DNA from: Oikopleura dioica
Taxonomy: Eukaryota; Chordata; Appendicularia; Copelata; Oikopleuridae
Length of the DNA stretch: 64,000 nt
Direction of reading: 5' to 3'
NCBI GenBank assembly: GCA_907165135.1
Contig: OU015566.1
Location: 2,482,501 to 2,546,500, forward strand
Made by a program: the position numbers and the translations under genes. A model generated the notes under the pieces. It searched no databases and had not been told where the DNA came from. It worked only from the letters and a program-made list of their open reading frames with translations. Shown here piece after piece: positions 48,010 through 60,821 of the stretch. Every line of letters begins with the position of its first letter. Position 1 is the first letter of the stretch.

Positions 48010-48229
48010 CTATTCCAGACCGTTATCTTTGATCAAAAAGAGTGAAGCTGTAAATCTATCCCGGGCTATACAGAATGTAATTAGCATAAAAGCCGATAGC
48101 GAAACGAGACGATTAATATTAAAACAAGGCAAAGTCGCTTAGGTGCGGTTAATGCTCTGCTATCAATCATTTTTCTTCGCACAAATATCCATTTTTGCAT
48201 CTTTAATCAAGCCAGCAAAATAGGTGAAG

Positions 48230-49600
48230 GGTCCTCATCTGAACACCTGAGCAATATATTGCAATATATTTTATTGAAGATAACCAAATTGACCACAAAA
48301 ATATTTTTTTATTGTTTGAATAAATTTGGTTCCTAAAAGAGCCTAGACGAAAAATCAAATTTGTTGGAAGATAGATTTGAGTCTTCATGTTATTTATTCA
48401 TTTCAGTAGGTATTCAAGCAAGGAGATAGATCTTTCTCAATACTGTTACTTATTTAAGATCGTCTTAGATATCTATAAATCGATTATCCCACTCTGAACC
48501 CCCTATAGATAAGTAATCTGGTATCTTGAACTTTCCATATCTCGTCGGATCATCGTCATTTTGACTTCCTGTCGCATCTACGAGCTCGGAAAATTGAAGC
48601 TGGGATCGGTGAATCTATAGGATAGCTTGAGCATTCGATGAGGAAGTAGCTAATTTTGATATTCGCATTCTTAAGCAGAGGGGTTCAATGATTGGTATGC
48701 AAAAAAGAAGCCTTTTTTTAAAAGGGGATACCTTATCAGGGACTCGCCAATTAACAGTCTCGAAATAGGGGTCAATTTATTTTTCGGGGTAGTAAACTAG
48801 TACCCCGGAAACTCATCCCCTTAAATCAATACCCACAATATCCTTCCCCTGTTCTCATAAATTTATATCAAATATTCTTTCTCGTCATTTTTCCGTGAAA
48901 TAAATCAGTATTAATAAATTCATCCGTTTTCTGGAAAGCCAAATAATCCGAAAATCTGGTTGTCATGATGGAAAGAATTATAATCGTGATATTGAGAGGA
49001 GGCAAAATAGGATTGTTTTCCACGATCAGGTGAATATTTGTAATTCAAATCTTTCACGTGAAGAAATTCTGAAGAGAAAAAGGAAAATTTTCTTTTGATT
49101 CAAAATTTCAGATCAATATCCTCCCGAGCTCTTGGACCTATTCGTATCTAGATTCTTGACAAACAAGCGGCTTTCTTACTTCCTGTCTTAACTGTGGACC
49201 TGAAAGTCAGCAGACGATTCAATGATACGGTTCAAAAATGATGGCAAGGCGTCGCCCTGAAGGCGAGACGAATGATTCAGTTAATCATCCGTCAGACTCA
49301 TTTTTCAGAAAGTCAAATTGACTAACAGAGTTAGTCCCAGCCTAGGACTCCCAGGAAAGAGCGCGTGGAGGACGAGGAGGCAAGGGATTCACACCAAAAA
49401 TGAATGAAACACCTAAGCAATATATTTTATGAATTAATTTCGCAGGAAAACGGCTATGAAATAATTTCTTCTTCTTTGAATAAATTTGCTTTCTAATAGA
49501 TAGAATGCGAGACTAATTGCTTTTTTGGGTGATATGTCAATTATGATGATATTTATTGAATTCAGTAGGTATTTTGTCTTTCCAATGTGTTCAATTTTTT
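48230..49600. pseudogene. Decayed duplicated region
   Basis: 48860-49000 is a diverged copy of 50890-51030, an exon of the multi-pass membrane gene; both contain ATCAGTATTAATAAATTCAT followed by aligned but mutated sequence. 48240-48420 and 49405-49575 also resemble each other (shared AATATATTTTAT, TTTGAATAAATTTG and TTCAGTAGGTATT blocks). Parts of 49190-49370 resemble 47410-47620. No long frame survives, so this is probably the remains of local segmental duplications. Confidence 0.5.
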
Positions 49601-49659
49601 TCGTCTTGTCAGGCCGGTCGCTAAATTTATATTCTGACGAGGAGAATCGGTAAGCTGAT

Positions 49660-50110
49660 CAAACTTAAAAAATATATTTATAGAAATAATACTTTTGAAG
49701 AACTAACTGGATTTTTCTTGACGGAAATTTTCACGGTTTCTTCGTTGATTTCTCTTTTCTTTGGTCGTGGAAGATCTTTTATAATTTATAAACAGGTTCG
49801 TTCTTTGGCGTTTTTTTCGTTACCTGGAGTTAAGGATTCATTAATACGGACTTGCATTTTCTTGTGATTTCTCTTCATTTTCGACTTTTTATTGCGATTC
49901 GCGCTTCTGCTTGAAGTTGCTCCAAGATCAGCATCGTTGATGTCTCCATCTTCAGTCGATATCGACAAGGACTCTAGAATTCTCTTTCATGAAGCATCTT
50001 CGACGGACTTTACCTCCAAAGGCGTCGAGAGTCAGGCCCAGATTCAGCAGAAACTCGGTAAGGGTGTACCCACGCTTGAAGCTTTTTCTTCGCTTCATCA
50101 TTTTTTCGAC
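49660..50110 (-). CDS. Small basic Ser/Lys-rich protein, unknown
   Basis: Starting near MMKRRKSFKRGYTLTEF, exons join through GT-AG introns into TLDAFG, ESLSISTEDGDINDADLGA, a Lys-rich block (RNKKSKMKRNHKKMQVR), then LPRPKKREINEETVKISVKK and a stop near 49660. Phases agree across two introns. The upstream exon near 50180-50260 does not join cleanly, so the true start is uncertain. Nuclear-type composition; no domain recognised. Confidence 0.35.
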
Positions 50111-50234
50111 TTGTCTGAAGATTTCTTTGAATATTTTTGCAAAGAAATGAAGGCTTACATGGAATGTCGATGAGAAAGAGGCAAGTTTTGTTGTTCGAAT
50201 TCACTTTCTTCTGCCGATACTTCTGCGACGATTC

Positions 50235-50505
50235 TAAAAGAATCTCGTTAGCTCGGCTTAGCTCGGACAAGCTTGGCTAAGCTCGACTTAGTCTGGCTAA
50301 GCGGAGGATTAGCTCGGCTAAGCTTGGCTAAGCGAAGACTAAGCCCGGCTTAGCCTGGCTGGGCGAAGACTTATCTCGGCTAAGCTAACTAGGCGAAGAC
50401 TTAGCTCGGCTAAGCTTGGCTAGGCGAAGACTTAGCTCGGCTTAGCTTGGCTTGGCGAAGAATAAGCTCGGCTAAGCTTGGCTTAGCAAAGAATAAGCTG
50501 AGCTT
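50235..50505. repeat. Minisatellite of GGCTAAGC units
   Basis: About nine imperfect copies of a 28-36 bp unit built from AGCTCGGCTAAGCTTGGCTA plus GCGAAGACTT. Its GC content is higher than the flanks. It lies just before the 3' end of the multi-pass membrane gene. Confidence 0.8.
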
Positions 50506-50525
50506 TTTGAACGTCAGTGCTGAAC

Positions 50526-53331
50526 TTACCCATAGCAACTGCTGTTATAAAAAATCTGTCCTAGAAAGACTCTGACAAAGTCCCCGTCAATGATCAACAT
50601 GACAAACAAAATAATCAAAGGCTTGGCAATGATCAATTTCTCGAGAATAAAAAGGTAAATCGTCAAACTCGGAATCGAATAATAAGAATTGTCGAAGCAA
50701 TCAAAACGCGCGATATTTTGAAGGATAATGTTGACGATGGCAAGTGTACTTGAAACGATAAGAGCGCCGATGATCGGGAATCGAAGGACGTTGCATTGGA
50801 AGAAGACTTCGTCTTTGTCGAAGTTTCGGTAGTAGGTGAAGATTGAGTAGCTTTCAAGAGATGATTTCCTTGATGGAAGGGTTCTCAGAAAAAGGTACTG
50901 TAATAAAATATTCTTTTCTCGTGATTATCTTGAAACAAATCAGTATTAATAAATTCATCCATTTCCTGGAGAGACAAATTATCAAAAAATGTGGTAATAA
51001 AGCTGCGAAGAATTCTAATGTAAGAATCAGTCGAGGATTTCCATCCATCACAGCCGTATATGAATTCAGATTCATGCTAAAATCATATTGAAATGAGGAA
51101 AAATATGAAAATGAAAATTTGAAATTCAAATTCAAAATACCTGAAGAAAATCGAGTCCAGGAAAAGCGGGGCGATTGAAAAAATCAATGCTGGGAGCCAG
51201 CCAAAAAGAAGGGAGATCAGTTTATGCGACTTTTTTGATGGTTTTTTCAAGAAATTTTCAGACGGCGATTGGCTTGTTGGCCAAATCCTGGCTTCTGATT
51301 GGACGAAAATTTCCCCTCAAAATTTTAATTTCTGCTTGATCTAAACCAATTCCTGTTTCTTGACAAAATTGGGAATCCATTTCACGTCTTCAAAGTCAAT
51401 TTCCATAACAGACACATAAATTATGTCCAAAATGTTGATCACAGTATGGTAGAGTGAGCTAGACATCATGAACACCTTGAGACAGCCGTAGTACATCACC
51501 AAATTGTTGCCAAAAAAGTCGAGAATGATTTCAATGTCTTCTTTCGGAAACGCCAGAAGAATGTAGATTGGAATGTGGATGCTAGAATGCTCGTTATGAT
51601 TAGGTATAGACTAGTGTAATCATTCCGGAAAATTCTTCTTTTGTAACATTGCTTACTGTACCTCACGAGAAGCTCCATAACGTAGATCACCGACTCGCAG
51701 AATATAATCGTCGCTGAAAGGTTCAAAAATCGTCAAAAACTCTGAAATCAAGGAAGAACAGTACCCAAATAAATATTCTCCGTGTGCAGCAGCGCATCTT
51801 CATGAAAATTATACAGCATTCTGAAGAAACAAAACAGGAACATCCCAACTCCCGTCATGATAATTGCGAACAGCACTGGAAAATATGATTAAATTATTCA
51901 CACTAATATAAACAAAAAAAAAAGATTCTCACCAAAAAAGACCATATAAGCACTTCCGTTGAAAATTTCCGCAGCTTGGATGAAATAAAATTGATTATTC
52001 TTAATTGAAAAATTGAGAATTTGCATTGCTTATTTTTCAATACCTGCCATGGAAGACCACCGCAGACATGGAAGAGTTTGCATTTTCCATCACTTCCATC
52101 TTCATCGAAATCGTCCTGAGTCGAAAAGTACTCGTCCGTTGTATACAAATCGCCTTTGAAAAACGCATAGCGCTCAAGAACTTTGGACCGTTCCAAAAAG
52201 AAATTCTTCTTGTGGAATTGTTTCATCAGCCCTGTCTGCGACCAGCCTTTCCCCTCGAGAATTTCGGTCAAACTTTTTTCCGATTTTTGACAGATTGAAT
52301 AATCAATGGTTGATGGAATGCAAGTGACATTGCTTATCTTTGCGTCCTTTTGATCGTCGAAAGGGATGGAAGAATCGATGATTCTTGAAGAAGAGATTGT
52401 TTCGTTTTCATTAATGAAGCAGTTTTCCTTGTTGTAAGCGATTTTCCCATTAAAAATTTTCGTGCAGTTCCCGATTTTCGCTCTTATATCCGACCATGTC
52501 TCCTCCATCCAAATCGTCGCATCAACATAAGCAGTAGCATCGACTTTCAAAATCACAGCAAGGCCCTTGTTTGCTGAACTAATCGGATAGCGGATGAAAC
52601 GCTGGTTTTCGAGCTCAGTCATATTTGGGTAGTTGCCGTTCTTCTCGTACTCGGCTCGAGTTAGAATTCGGACGAATGGGAGCTTTGTTGGGATATCATG
52701 GTTGTTCAGCTTTTTGTGCTTTTCGATTTGAGTTTCTCTTAATTCCAATTTCCTTCTTGAAAGAGTAAAAAATTGTAAAGCAATCCTGAAAAAAGTTGTA
52801 CCCTCTCTCTTGACTAAGTCGAATATTATGATGAAAGTCGATATAACTCCCTATCGGCATCCAAAGATACTTGTATCTCCTCATCGCAGAGCAATGCAGC
52901 ATCGAGCTCTGTTCCATTTCCCGCATCTGTTCCTCCGAAATCGAGCCATTCCAATAGCCAGGGCAGACTCTCGTTTCTTTCAGTTTATTCGATCGACAGT
53001 TGAAATCGTCTTTTGAGAAGTTGCCGGACCAGTTGAAGTCAGAAATGGAGATTTTATGCGGGTGGGTATCCAAATACTTTTTTATTTCGGACGGATTTGA
53101 AACTGAAAAAGTGACGAAAAAGAAAAAGATTTTTCTTATTTTTTTTTGTAATTTTTCATTTTTCAGATTTTCCTTTAATTTCATTTTTATTAACTCACAT
53201 TTAAAACCAGTAGTGAGCAAACTATCAAGGTCAGGTCTCTCATTTGGAATGTATCTTTCTCCGTCGCTTTCTTTTTTAGGTAATTTTGAGCAAGAAAAAA
53301 CAAGTTTGGCGAAAAAAACGAGTTTTTTCAT
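50526..53331 (-). CDS. Multi-pass membrane protein with large N-terminal ectodomain
   Basis: The signal-like start is MKKLVFFAKLVFSCS. The ectodomain of about 350 residues has several cysteines (CRSNKLKETRVCPGYW, HCSAMRR, GKCKLFHVCGG) and N-glycosylation sites. About eight hydrophobic segments follow, including AYMVFFVLFAIIMTGVGMF, TIIFCESVIYVMELL, LISLLFGWLPALIFSIAPLF, LTLEFFAALLPHFLIICL, IIGALIVSSTLAIVNIIL and YLFILEKLIIAKPLIILFV, ending at 50526. Exons join by GT-AG introns. The join across 51184-51350 (KKQEL to SHKLIS) unites what might otherwise look like two genes. It resembles an orphan transporter or receptor, but I cannot name a family. One exon has a decayed copy near 48.9 kb. Confidence 0.5.
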
Positions 53332-53559
53332 ATCTCCGTTTTTTTTCTCCCAAGCTTAAGAAGTTTTCTTTATGTGGAACGTACTTTACGGCTGAGTGGA
53401 GTAAATTGAAGGCGCGCGGGGAAATATCAAGAGAAATTATCGTAATTAATTGTTCGTAAGTATATTTCTTCTACAACTTTGAGAGATTTTCACATTAAAA
53501 GACACGTTTTTCATAAAAAAAATGAATAAATAAATAACTTTATTGAGGGGATAAACATT

Positions 53560-56500
53560 TTATATGTCAGCAAAAGTCTGGTAGTAAAAGTTTTTGACGC
53601 TCATTTGAGTAGCCGAGTCCGGATGATTCTTGGAAACCATCGCGTAGAGATCGCCGCTGCTGTAAGCATCGCTCGTCGCATAAGTGCCCGTGCCGATCTG
53701 AGTTCCATCAACGCTGACAACGTACTCGAGAGTCGATGGGGATCCAACTTGTTGGTTGACTTCGACAGAATAGGTGTTCCAGTCGCCGTCAGTGCAGGTG
53801 GGAAAGAAAGCGACATGGTGATTCGGCCCGCTTGGATCATTGACGCTGACCGACAGTTGTCCGTCAGTTGGCTGGTCGGAAATCGAAAATTGTCGATTAC
53901 CAGCAGTTCCATCTTGATCGGTGACTGGAGTGTACGTCAAATGAATGATGTTCCTGTAAGCTGTATCGCCGGCGATGTTCTGGCAGAGAATGTCGACGGA
54001 AACCTTTCAAAAGGGCTCTGACCTTTACTCACTACTAGTGAGTCACTAGTTCAAAAAAGCTGAATATGTATCTAAGTCAGCGAGTATTTCAAAGACCGTT
54101 CCTTATAGTTGAGGGCAGCACTGACAGTCGTTATTTGAGTATTTGACGCTGGACTGATTTCGCAGCCATTGACGATTGCAGTGCAATCTGAAAGTCCAGA
54201 GCATGGATCAGTCGCGCAGGAAGGAACATCGGCGAAAGTTTGGTAGTAAAAGTTTTTGACGCTCATTTGAGTGGCCGAGTCTGGGGTATTCTTGGAAACC
54301 ATCGCGTAGAGATCGCCGCTGCTGTAAGCTCCGCTTGTGGCATAAGTTCCCGTGCCGATCTGAGTTCCATCAATGTCGACAACGTATTGAAGGGTGGAAG
54401 GGGATCCAGAAAATTGGGTGACTTCGACAGAGTAGGTGTTCCAGTCGCCGTCAGTGCAGCTTGGATTAAAAACTGCACGATGATTCGGTTCGTTCGGATC
54501 ATTTACGCTAACCGCCAGTTGTCCGTCAGTGGGGATGTCGTTAATTGAAAATTGTCGATGACCAGGAGTTCCATCATGTTCGGTTACTGGATCGTTCGTC
54601 AAGTGAATAATGTTTCTGTAAGCAGTGTCACCGGCGATGTTCTGACAGAGAATGTCGACGGAAACCTTTCAAAAGGGTTCTGATAATTCGAGAAGAGTTA
54701 TTAATATAATATAATAAATGACATGCTACAAAATCTATTAAAGTTTTTGAATATTCGAATAATGACAGAGTTTTTCCTGTGTGTCAGAACTCATACCTTA
54801 TAATTGAGGGCCGCGCTGACAGTCATTATTTGTGTATTTGACGCTGGACTGATTTCACAACCATTGACAATTGCAGTGCAGTCTGAAAGTCCGGCACAGG
54901 GATCAGTGGCACAAGTGGGAACACCAGTAAAAGTTTGGTAGAAGAAGTTTTTGACGCTCATTTGGGTGGCCGAGTCTGGGGAATTCTTGGAAACCATCGC
55001 GTAGAGGTCGCCGCTGCTGTAAGCATCGCTCGTCGCATAAGTGCCAGTTCCGATCTGAGTTCCATCGACGTTGACTACATATTCAAGAGTGGACGGAGAT
55101 CCAGAAACTTGGGTGACTTCGACAGAATAGGTATTCCAATCGCCATCAGTACAGGTTGGATAGAAAGCAGTATGGTGATTTGGTCCACTTGGATCATTCA
55201 CGCTGACCGCCAATTGACCGTCAGTTGGCTGGTCGGAAATCGAAAATTGTCGATTTCCAGGAGTTCCATCTTGATCAGTGACTGGGGTGTACGTCAGATG
55301 AATGATGTTCCTGTAAGCTGTATCGCCGGCGATATTTTGGCAGAGAATATCTACCGAAACCTATCAAACGGGCTCTGATTTTTACTCGATGGTGCAATTA
55401 TTTATTCCGAAATAAAATGATTATATAAGTCAGCAAGTGTTTCAGGGACCGTTCCTTATAGTTGAGTGCGGCGCTGACAGTCATTATCTGAGTATTTGAA
55501 GCTGGACTGATTTCGCAGCCATTGACGATTGCAGTGCAGTCTGAAAGTCCAGAGCAAGGATCAGTCGCGCAAGAAGGAACGTCGGCGAAGGTTTGGTAGA
55601 AGAAGTTCTTGACGCTCGTAAGGTAGGCGGAAGGGAGAGTTCCATCAGATACCTTCGCGTAGAGGTTGCCGCTGCTGTAAGCTCCGCTTGTTGCGTAAGT
55701 TCCCGTGCCAACCTGAGTTCCATCGACACTCACAACGTATTGGAGGGTTGACGGAGAGCCAGAAACTTGGGTGATTTCGGCAGAGTAGGTGTGCCAGTCG
55801 CCATTAGTGCAGGCCGAAACGAACTCAACACGATTATTTCCAGCTGCAGGATCGTTAACATTGATCCCTATTTCATCGGTGTTGTCTGTATCCAAAATTG
55901 CAAATTGCCGACTGCCAACATCGGTTTGATGAGCGCCCGAGTCTTTCGTCAGGAGAAGAATGCTCTTGTAATAAGCGTGACCGGGAACGTCGTGGCATTG
56001 AACGTCTGCTGAAACCTTGAAGTCGGGCGATTACATCATTTTTCAAGTTAAATCAAGACGATTTTGAATGAGAATCTCTACCGCCCGTTCCTTGTAGTTA
56101 AGTGCGGCGGTGACAGTTCCAACTTGATTATTCCATCCAGGATTGACTTCGCAGCCATTGACGATAGCAGTGCAGTCAGAAAGACCAGAGCACGGATCAG
56201 TCGCGCAAGAAGGAACGTCGGCGAATGTTTGATAGTAGACGTTTTTGATGCTGGCTTGGTCGGCGGAAGCGTGACGATTATCGGATATTTTCGCGTAGAG
56301 GTTGCCGCTGCTGTATGCTGCGCTCGTGGCGTAAGTGGCCGTGCCGATCTGAGTTCCATCGACGCTGACAACGTATTGTAGAGTCGAGGGAGTGCCAGAA
56401 ACTTGGCTGACTTCGAGGGTATAGGTATTCCAGTCGCCATTCGTACAGCTATAGGATAACGCTCTTCGATTGTCAGCCTCTGCTGGATCAGCACAATTGA

Positions 56501-58300
56501 TGCCTATTTCACCAGGATTCGCCGAATCCATTATCGCAAATTGCCGACTGCCAATATCGGTGACATGAGCACCTGCATCCTTAGTTAAAAGAAAGATGCT
56601 TCTGAAAGAAGTATCGCCAGCGATATCACTGCAGAGCACATCGGCGGAGACCTTGTAATTGAGGGCAGCGCTGACAGTGGCGACTTGAGTATCAACAGCC
56701 GGGCTGATTTCGCAGCCACTAACAATGACCGTGCAGTCGGAAAGTCCAGAGCATGGATCGGTTGCGCAGGCTTGTAAGTCAGCAAAAGTTTGGTAGTAGA
56801 AGTTTTTGACGCTGGTTTGTGTGGCTGAATCGTGGAAATTGTTTGAAACCATCGCGTAGAGATTGCCGCTACTGTAAGCGTCGCTGGTGGCATAAGTGCC
56901 CGTGCCAATCTGAGTGCCATCAACGCTGACTACGTATTCAAGGGTGGAATGTGATCCAAGATCTTGATTGACTTCGAGGGAATAGGTGTTCCAGTCGCCC
57001 TCCGTGCAGGTAAAAAGGAAGCTTTCCCGGTGATTCGCGCCGTTAGGATCGTTTACATTGATTTCAATATTCTGAGCATTAGGTGTGTCAGCAATCAGAA
57101 ACTGCAAAGCGCCTGCATTTCCGGTTTGGTCGACAACTGGGTCGGTTGTCAAATGAAGAATGTTTCTCGAGGCTGAATCTCCGACGATGTTTGTGCAGAG
57201 AACGTCTGCTGAAACCTACGTTGCGGGCTTGAGAAATATTCTAGCGGTAATTTCTTTTTGCAAAAACTCTTCTTTTTAAATTTCTGAAGCCCCCTTCCTT
57301 GTAATTGAGAGCGGCGTTTACTGTCGTTACTTGATTATTGACAGAAGGATTGATTTCGCAGCCATTAACGACGGTTGTGCAGTCTGAAAGTCCAAAGCAC
57401 GGATCAGCCGCGCAAGAAGAATGGTCGGCAAATGTTTGGTAGTAATAGTTTTTGACGCTCATTTGGGTGGCTGAGTCTGGGTAATTCTTGGAAACCATCG
57501 CGTAGAGATCGCCGCTGCTGTAAGCATCGCTCGTTGCGTAAGTGCCAGTGCCGATATGAGTTCCATCGACGCTGACTACGTATTGGACGGTGGATGGAGA
57601 TCCAACAACTTGGTTTACGTCGACGGAATAGGTGTTCCAATCGCCGTCAGTGCAGCTCGGGAAGAAAGCCGCATGGTGATTGGGCCCGCTTGGATCATTA
57701 ACGCTGATCGCCAATTGTCCGTCAGTTGGCTGGTCGGAAATGGAAAATTGTCGATTACCAGCAGTTCCATCTTGTTCAACGACTGGAGTGTACGTCAAAT
57801 GAATAATGTTCCTGTAAGCAGTGTCGCCGGCGATGTTCTGACAGAGAATATCGACGGAAACCTTTGTTCAGAGGTCTTTTAATAAGAGACTTATATCATT
57901 ATTATCATCAGTAAAAGGCTATCGGAGGATACAATAAAGCAAATTTTGTACTTACAGTAAAAAAGTGGCGCTCGGACGGGAATCAATCCGGAGACTGTTC
58001 ACATTAGATAGAACAGACCCCTCCACAACATCATATCTAGAAACGATAAGAAAATTTTGGCAGTTTTTATGAGATGTTTCATGAAAATAAATAAAGAGAC
58101 CATTCCTTGTAGTTCAGTGCAGCGCTTACAGTCATTATTTGATTATTACTGGAAGGGTTGATTTCGCAGCCATTGACGATTGCAGTGCAGTCTGAGAGTC
58201 CAGTGCACGGATCAGAGCAAATTGTTGTTGAGGTTGTCGTTGTGGTCGAAGTCGAAGTCGTGCTCATAGTTGCCGTCGTTGTTGTTGCCGTTGAGATTGT
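53560..58300 (-). CDS. Secreted protein with seven tandem 188-aa modules
   Basis: After a hydrophobic start (FHFLFFAFSLYY; initiating ATG not found) and a Thr-rich linker, a four-cysteine linker (DPCTGLSDCTAIVNGCEI) leads into seven modules, each about 188 residues. Module marks are ALNYKVSVDILCQNIAGD, GDWNTYSVEV, VVSVDGTQIGTGTYAT, DLYAMVS and VKNFYYQTFAD. Exons: 57861-57298, 57215-56091 (two modules fused), 56015-55455, 55360-54797, 54665-54102 and 54003-53560. Every intron falls between NYK and V(S). The composition suggests a beta-sandwich, lectin-like fold, but I do not recognise the family. High similarity between copies implies recent expansion or conversion. The protein is secreted and could be a mucus or house component (inference). 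Confidence 0.85.
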
Positions 58301-58747
58301 ACTCCCTATCGGTCCAACATGGTTTAGCTGATAATACAGCGAAAACGCGAAAAATAGAAAATGAAAGATCTTTGAAAAGAGTTCATAATCTGATGACAAA
58401 TAGATGAAGTGCGAGCGGACTCGAAATTCTGCTTCTACCCAAAATTACATGATCGTCTTACGTTGCGAAGAATCCGAACTCTACCTTATCTATCATTTTT
58501 CTCTCTTATTCTGATTTGCTTTTGATAAACAAGTACTCATGCTCAGTGGCTTCTAGAAATAAAACGGGACCGTTTACAATATCTTTTACAGTAACAAGTT
58601 GTTACTAAAGGACATTCAAATTTTCATTGCTTTGAGTTTCTTTTCTACTCAAGAAAAAACGGTATTTCAAACATCGGACATTTTGAAACGAAAAGAATGA
58701 TATTTCAATATTTATATTTGTTTATTTACAGTTAAAAAGCTTTTTTC
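58301..58747. other. 5' flank of tandem-repeat gene and 3' flank of DOCK gene
   Basis: It probably contains the missing first exon of the repeat gene; an ATG at about 58494 on the minus strand (ATGATAGATAAG then GTAGAG) is a candidate. AT-rich otherwise. Confidence 0.35.
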
Positions 58748-60733
58748 TCATCTCAGTGGAATATTTTTAACTTTCATTTTTTGACTCTTCTCAGGTTTCG
58801 GCGAGCGCTCTCCATTGAGCTTCGGCGATCTTGGTAACGAGCAAGGCCTCCTACAAATATGAATAGAGATAGAAAGAAGTGAAAAGACAAACCTTGGGCG
58901 GATGTTTTGAATATTCTCTTGGAGAACCATCTGTTGCGATTTGTCCAAGGCGTTTAGATTCTTTTGCGAGCCGAGGAGCTGGCTGAACCATTCGGTCGGT
59001 TTTGACCTTCGCCGCCGGCCACGCTCGGAGAGGGATTGTTCCGATCCGCCGTAAGCTGAGAGCGCTAGAAATAAACGGTCAAAACCGATGATTTGGAAAC
59101 TCTTTTTTCTCACCGATATTATGCGTCGATTCCATCCAACTGACCGGCCTTGTCTTTCGATTGTTTCCAGCTTCTGTTTTTCTGATTTCAGAGCTAGAGC
59201 AACTTTCGATCGAGAATTCCTCTGGATCGCGGATTTTTCTCAAACATCTTCTTCTTACTGGAAGTTCCCAAGGTTCGCCAGCGCCGTATTTTGAAATGAT
59301 TTCAGACTTCATCTTTTCGAACATCTCCAAAAGGTTTTTGTGAAGAGGGAGGAGGGAAGAAGAAATGTTTTTGCCGTGAAGAACTTGAGACAAAAAATAA
59401 GCCTTTTGACGAAAAACTTGAAAAATTACCAAGCGCTTTTTCGAGAATAGGAATCTGATCCCGGATCACTTTTTTCAGCTGCTTCTGGAACTCGGAAGGA
59501 ATTTCGCTATTTTCGTTCAAAAATGCATCTTCGTAGATTTTCAACCCTCCGTTGACTCTTGCGTCGATCGTTCCTTGCAGGAGCATTCCTGGAAAATTAA
59601 TTCTAGAGCTAATCGAATTAACTGATCGAAGTTACCTAAGTGACCATTGTCGCCGTTTGAAGTGAGGATAGTTTTGACAGTTTTCTTGATTTCCTCGTTC
59701 TTCGACCTTATCGCTTCAAGAGCGACTTCGATTGGTTGCCGGGTGATGGTGGTCACGTGACCGATTTTGACATGGGTTGAGACTCCAGGGAGGGAATCGA
59801 CTGTGATGAAGGTTTTTTCCTCGACAGCGGCGTTTTCTGAAGAAATATTCAGGGTTTTTTTCTCGAAAAAAGATAATCTTACCGATTCCTGGTGATTTGG
59901 AAAATTTCTTCCTGTGTTCAAATTGCCTCAATCCGTGGGCATCACCATGAAAGGGCTTTGCCTTGACAGGAAAAATCTGCACATGCATTTCTTGACTCTT
60001 TTTGATCTCTTCGGAAATCAGGTCGGAGTTGAGGATCAATTTCGCATTCGGAAACCATTCAAGCACCGACTCTTGAAAATCCTCCAGTCTTTCTAATTCT
60101 TCCCCTCTCGCGATCATCTGGACGTTTTGAAAGTTCTTGGGAAAACCATTTCCCCAAAAACCGAGGTAAAAGAAGGAATAGGCGGTTTCTGATTGAGGCG
60201 CTCGGGCGATAAGGCCAGATCTTATTCGGAGAATATCTGCGATTTGGGCGGAATCCTCCAACTCGGAATAATATGACTCGAGAGCAGAGCAAAGCTGGAT
60301 CGCTTTGGAGAATTCTTTCGCGTCCTCCATCATTGAAATCGTCTCTGCGATGAGTAGTTCCTTCACTTCCGGTTCTGTACTCGCCTCAGGGAACATTTTC
60401 CTCGCCCAGTCTTCTGAAAATTTTTCGCCGGCGGCGCTCGTTTCTTCGAATTTCAAGGTTTCGTTTATTTTCGTCAAGCAGTTTGCCGCTTCGAGTCTCG
60501 CGTTCTGCCCGAGTTGCACATCATAAAGCTTGAATAGATAATCGCGGTAGAGGTCGACTCTCGAGCAGCGAAAGAAGAACTGCGCGAGATTGACGAGACC
60601 GGCGATTTGAGCGACTCGATTGTCACCACAGTCGCGGTAGTCGAGCAGCAGCTTCATTGCTCCAGTGAGGCGGGAGACGAATTTGTGACCTTCTGGGTGG
60701 TCGTTTATGTTCTTTTGCACCCACTCAGAAAGA
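58748..60733 (-). CDS. DOCK-family guanine nucleotide exchange factor, DHR-2 end
   Basis: Exons 60733-59883, 59836-59636, 59588-59430, 59383-59114, 59064-58893 and 58850-58748 encode the C-terminal DHR-2 catalytic region and tail. Signature stretches are GAMKLLLDYRDC, YSFFYLGFWGNGFPKNFQ, ARGEELERLEDFQESVL, EMHVQIFPVKAKP, LEAIRSKNEEI and IPILEKALVLHGKNISSSL, which line up in order with the DOCK1-4 DHR-2 domain. This domain loads GTP onto Rac-type GTPases at the membrane to drive actin remodelling. A Ser/Arg/Pro-rich tail (SLPRSPKLNGERSPKPEK) follows. The N-terminal half (SH3, DHR-1) lies outside the window or upstream; this is a partial gene. Confidence 0.88.
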
Positions 60734-60821
60734 CTGAAATTTTTGTCAGATTTTTGAATGATATTTTTCGAAAAAAAATTCAAATTTTAATATTTTTATC
60801 AGAAAATTTCACAAATTTTAA

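Noticed and set aside
48695-48825. Possible further TTAA element (AAAAGGGGATACC ... ATCCCCTTAA)
   Set aside because: Only about six bases of the ends match and the left flank is not TTAA.
53000-53359. 119-codon plus-strand frame
   Set aside because: It lies opposite exons and introns of the multi-pass membrane gene and translates poly-T/A tracts.
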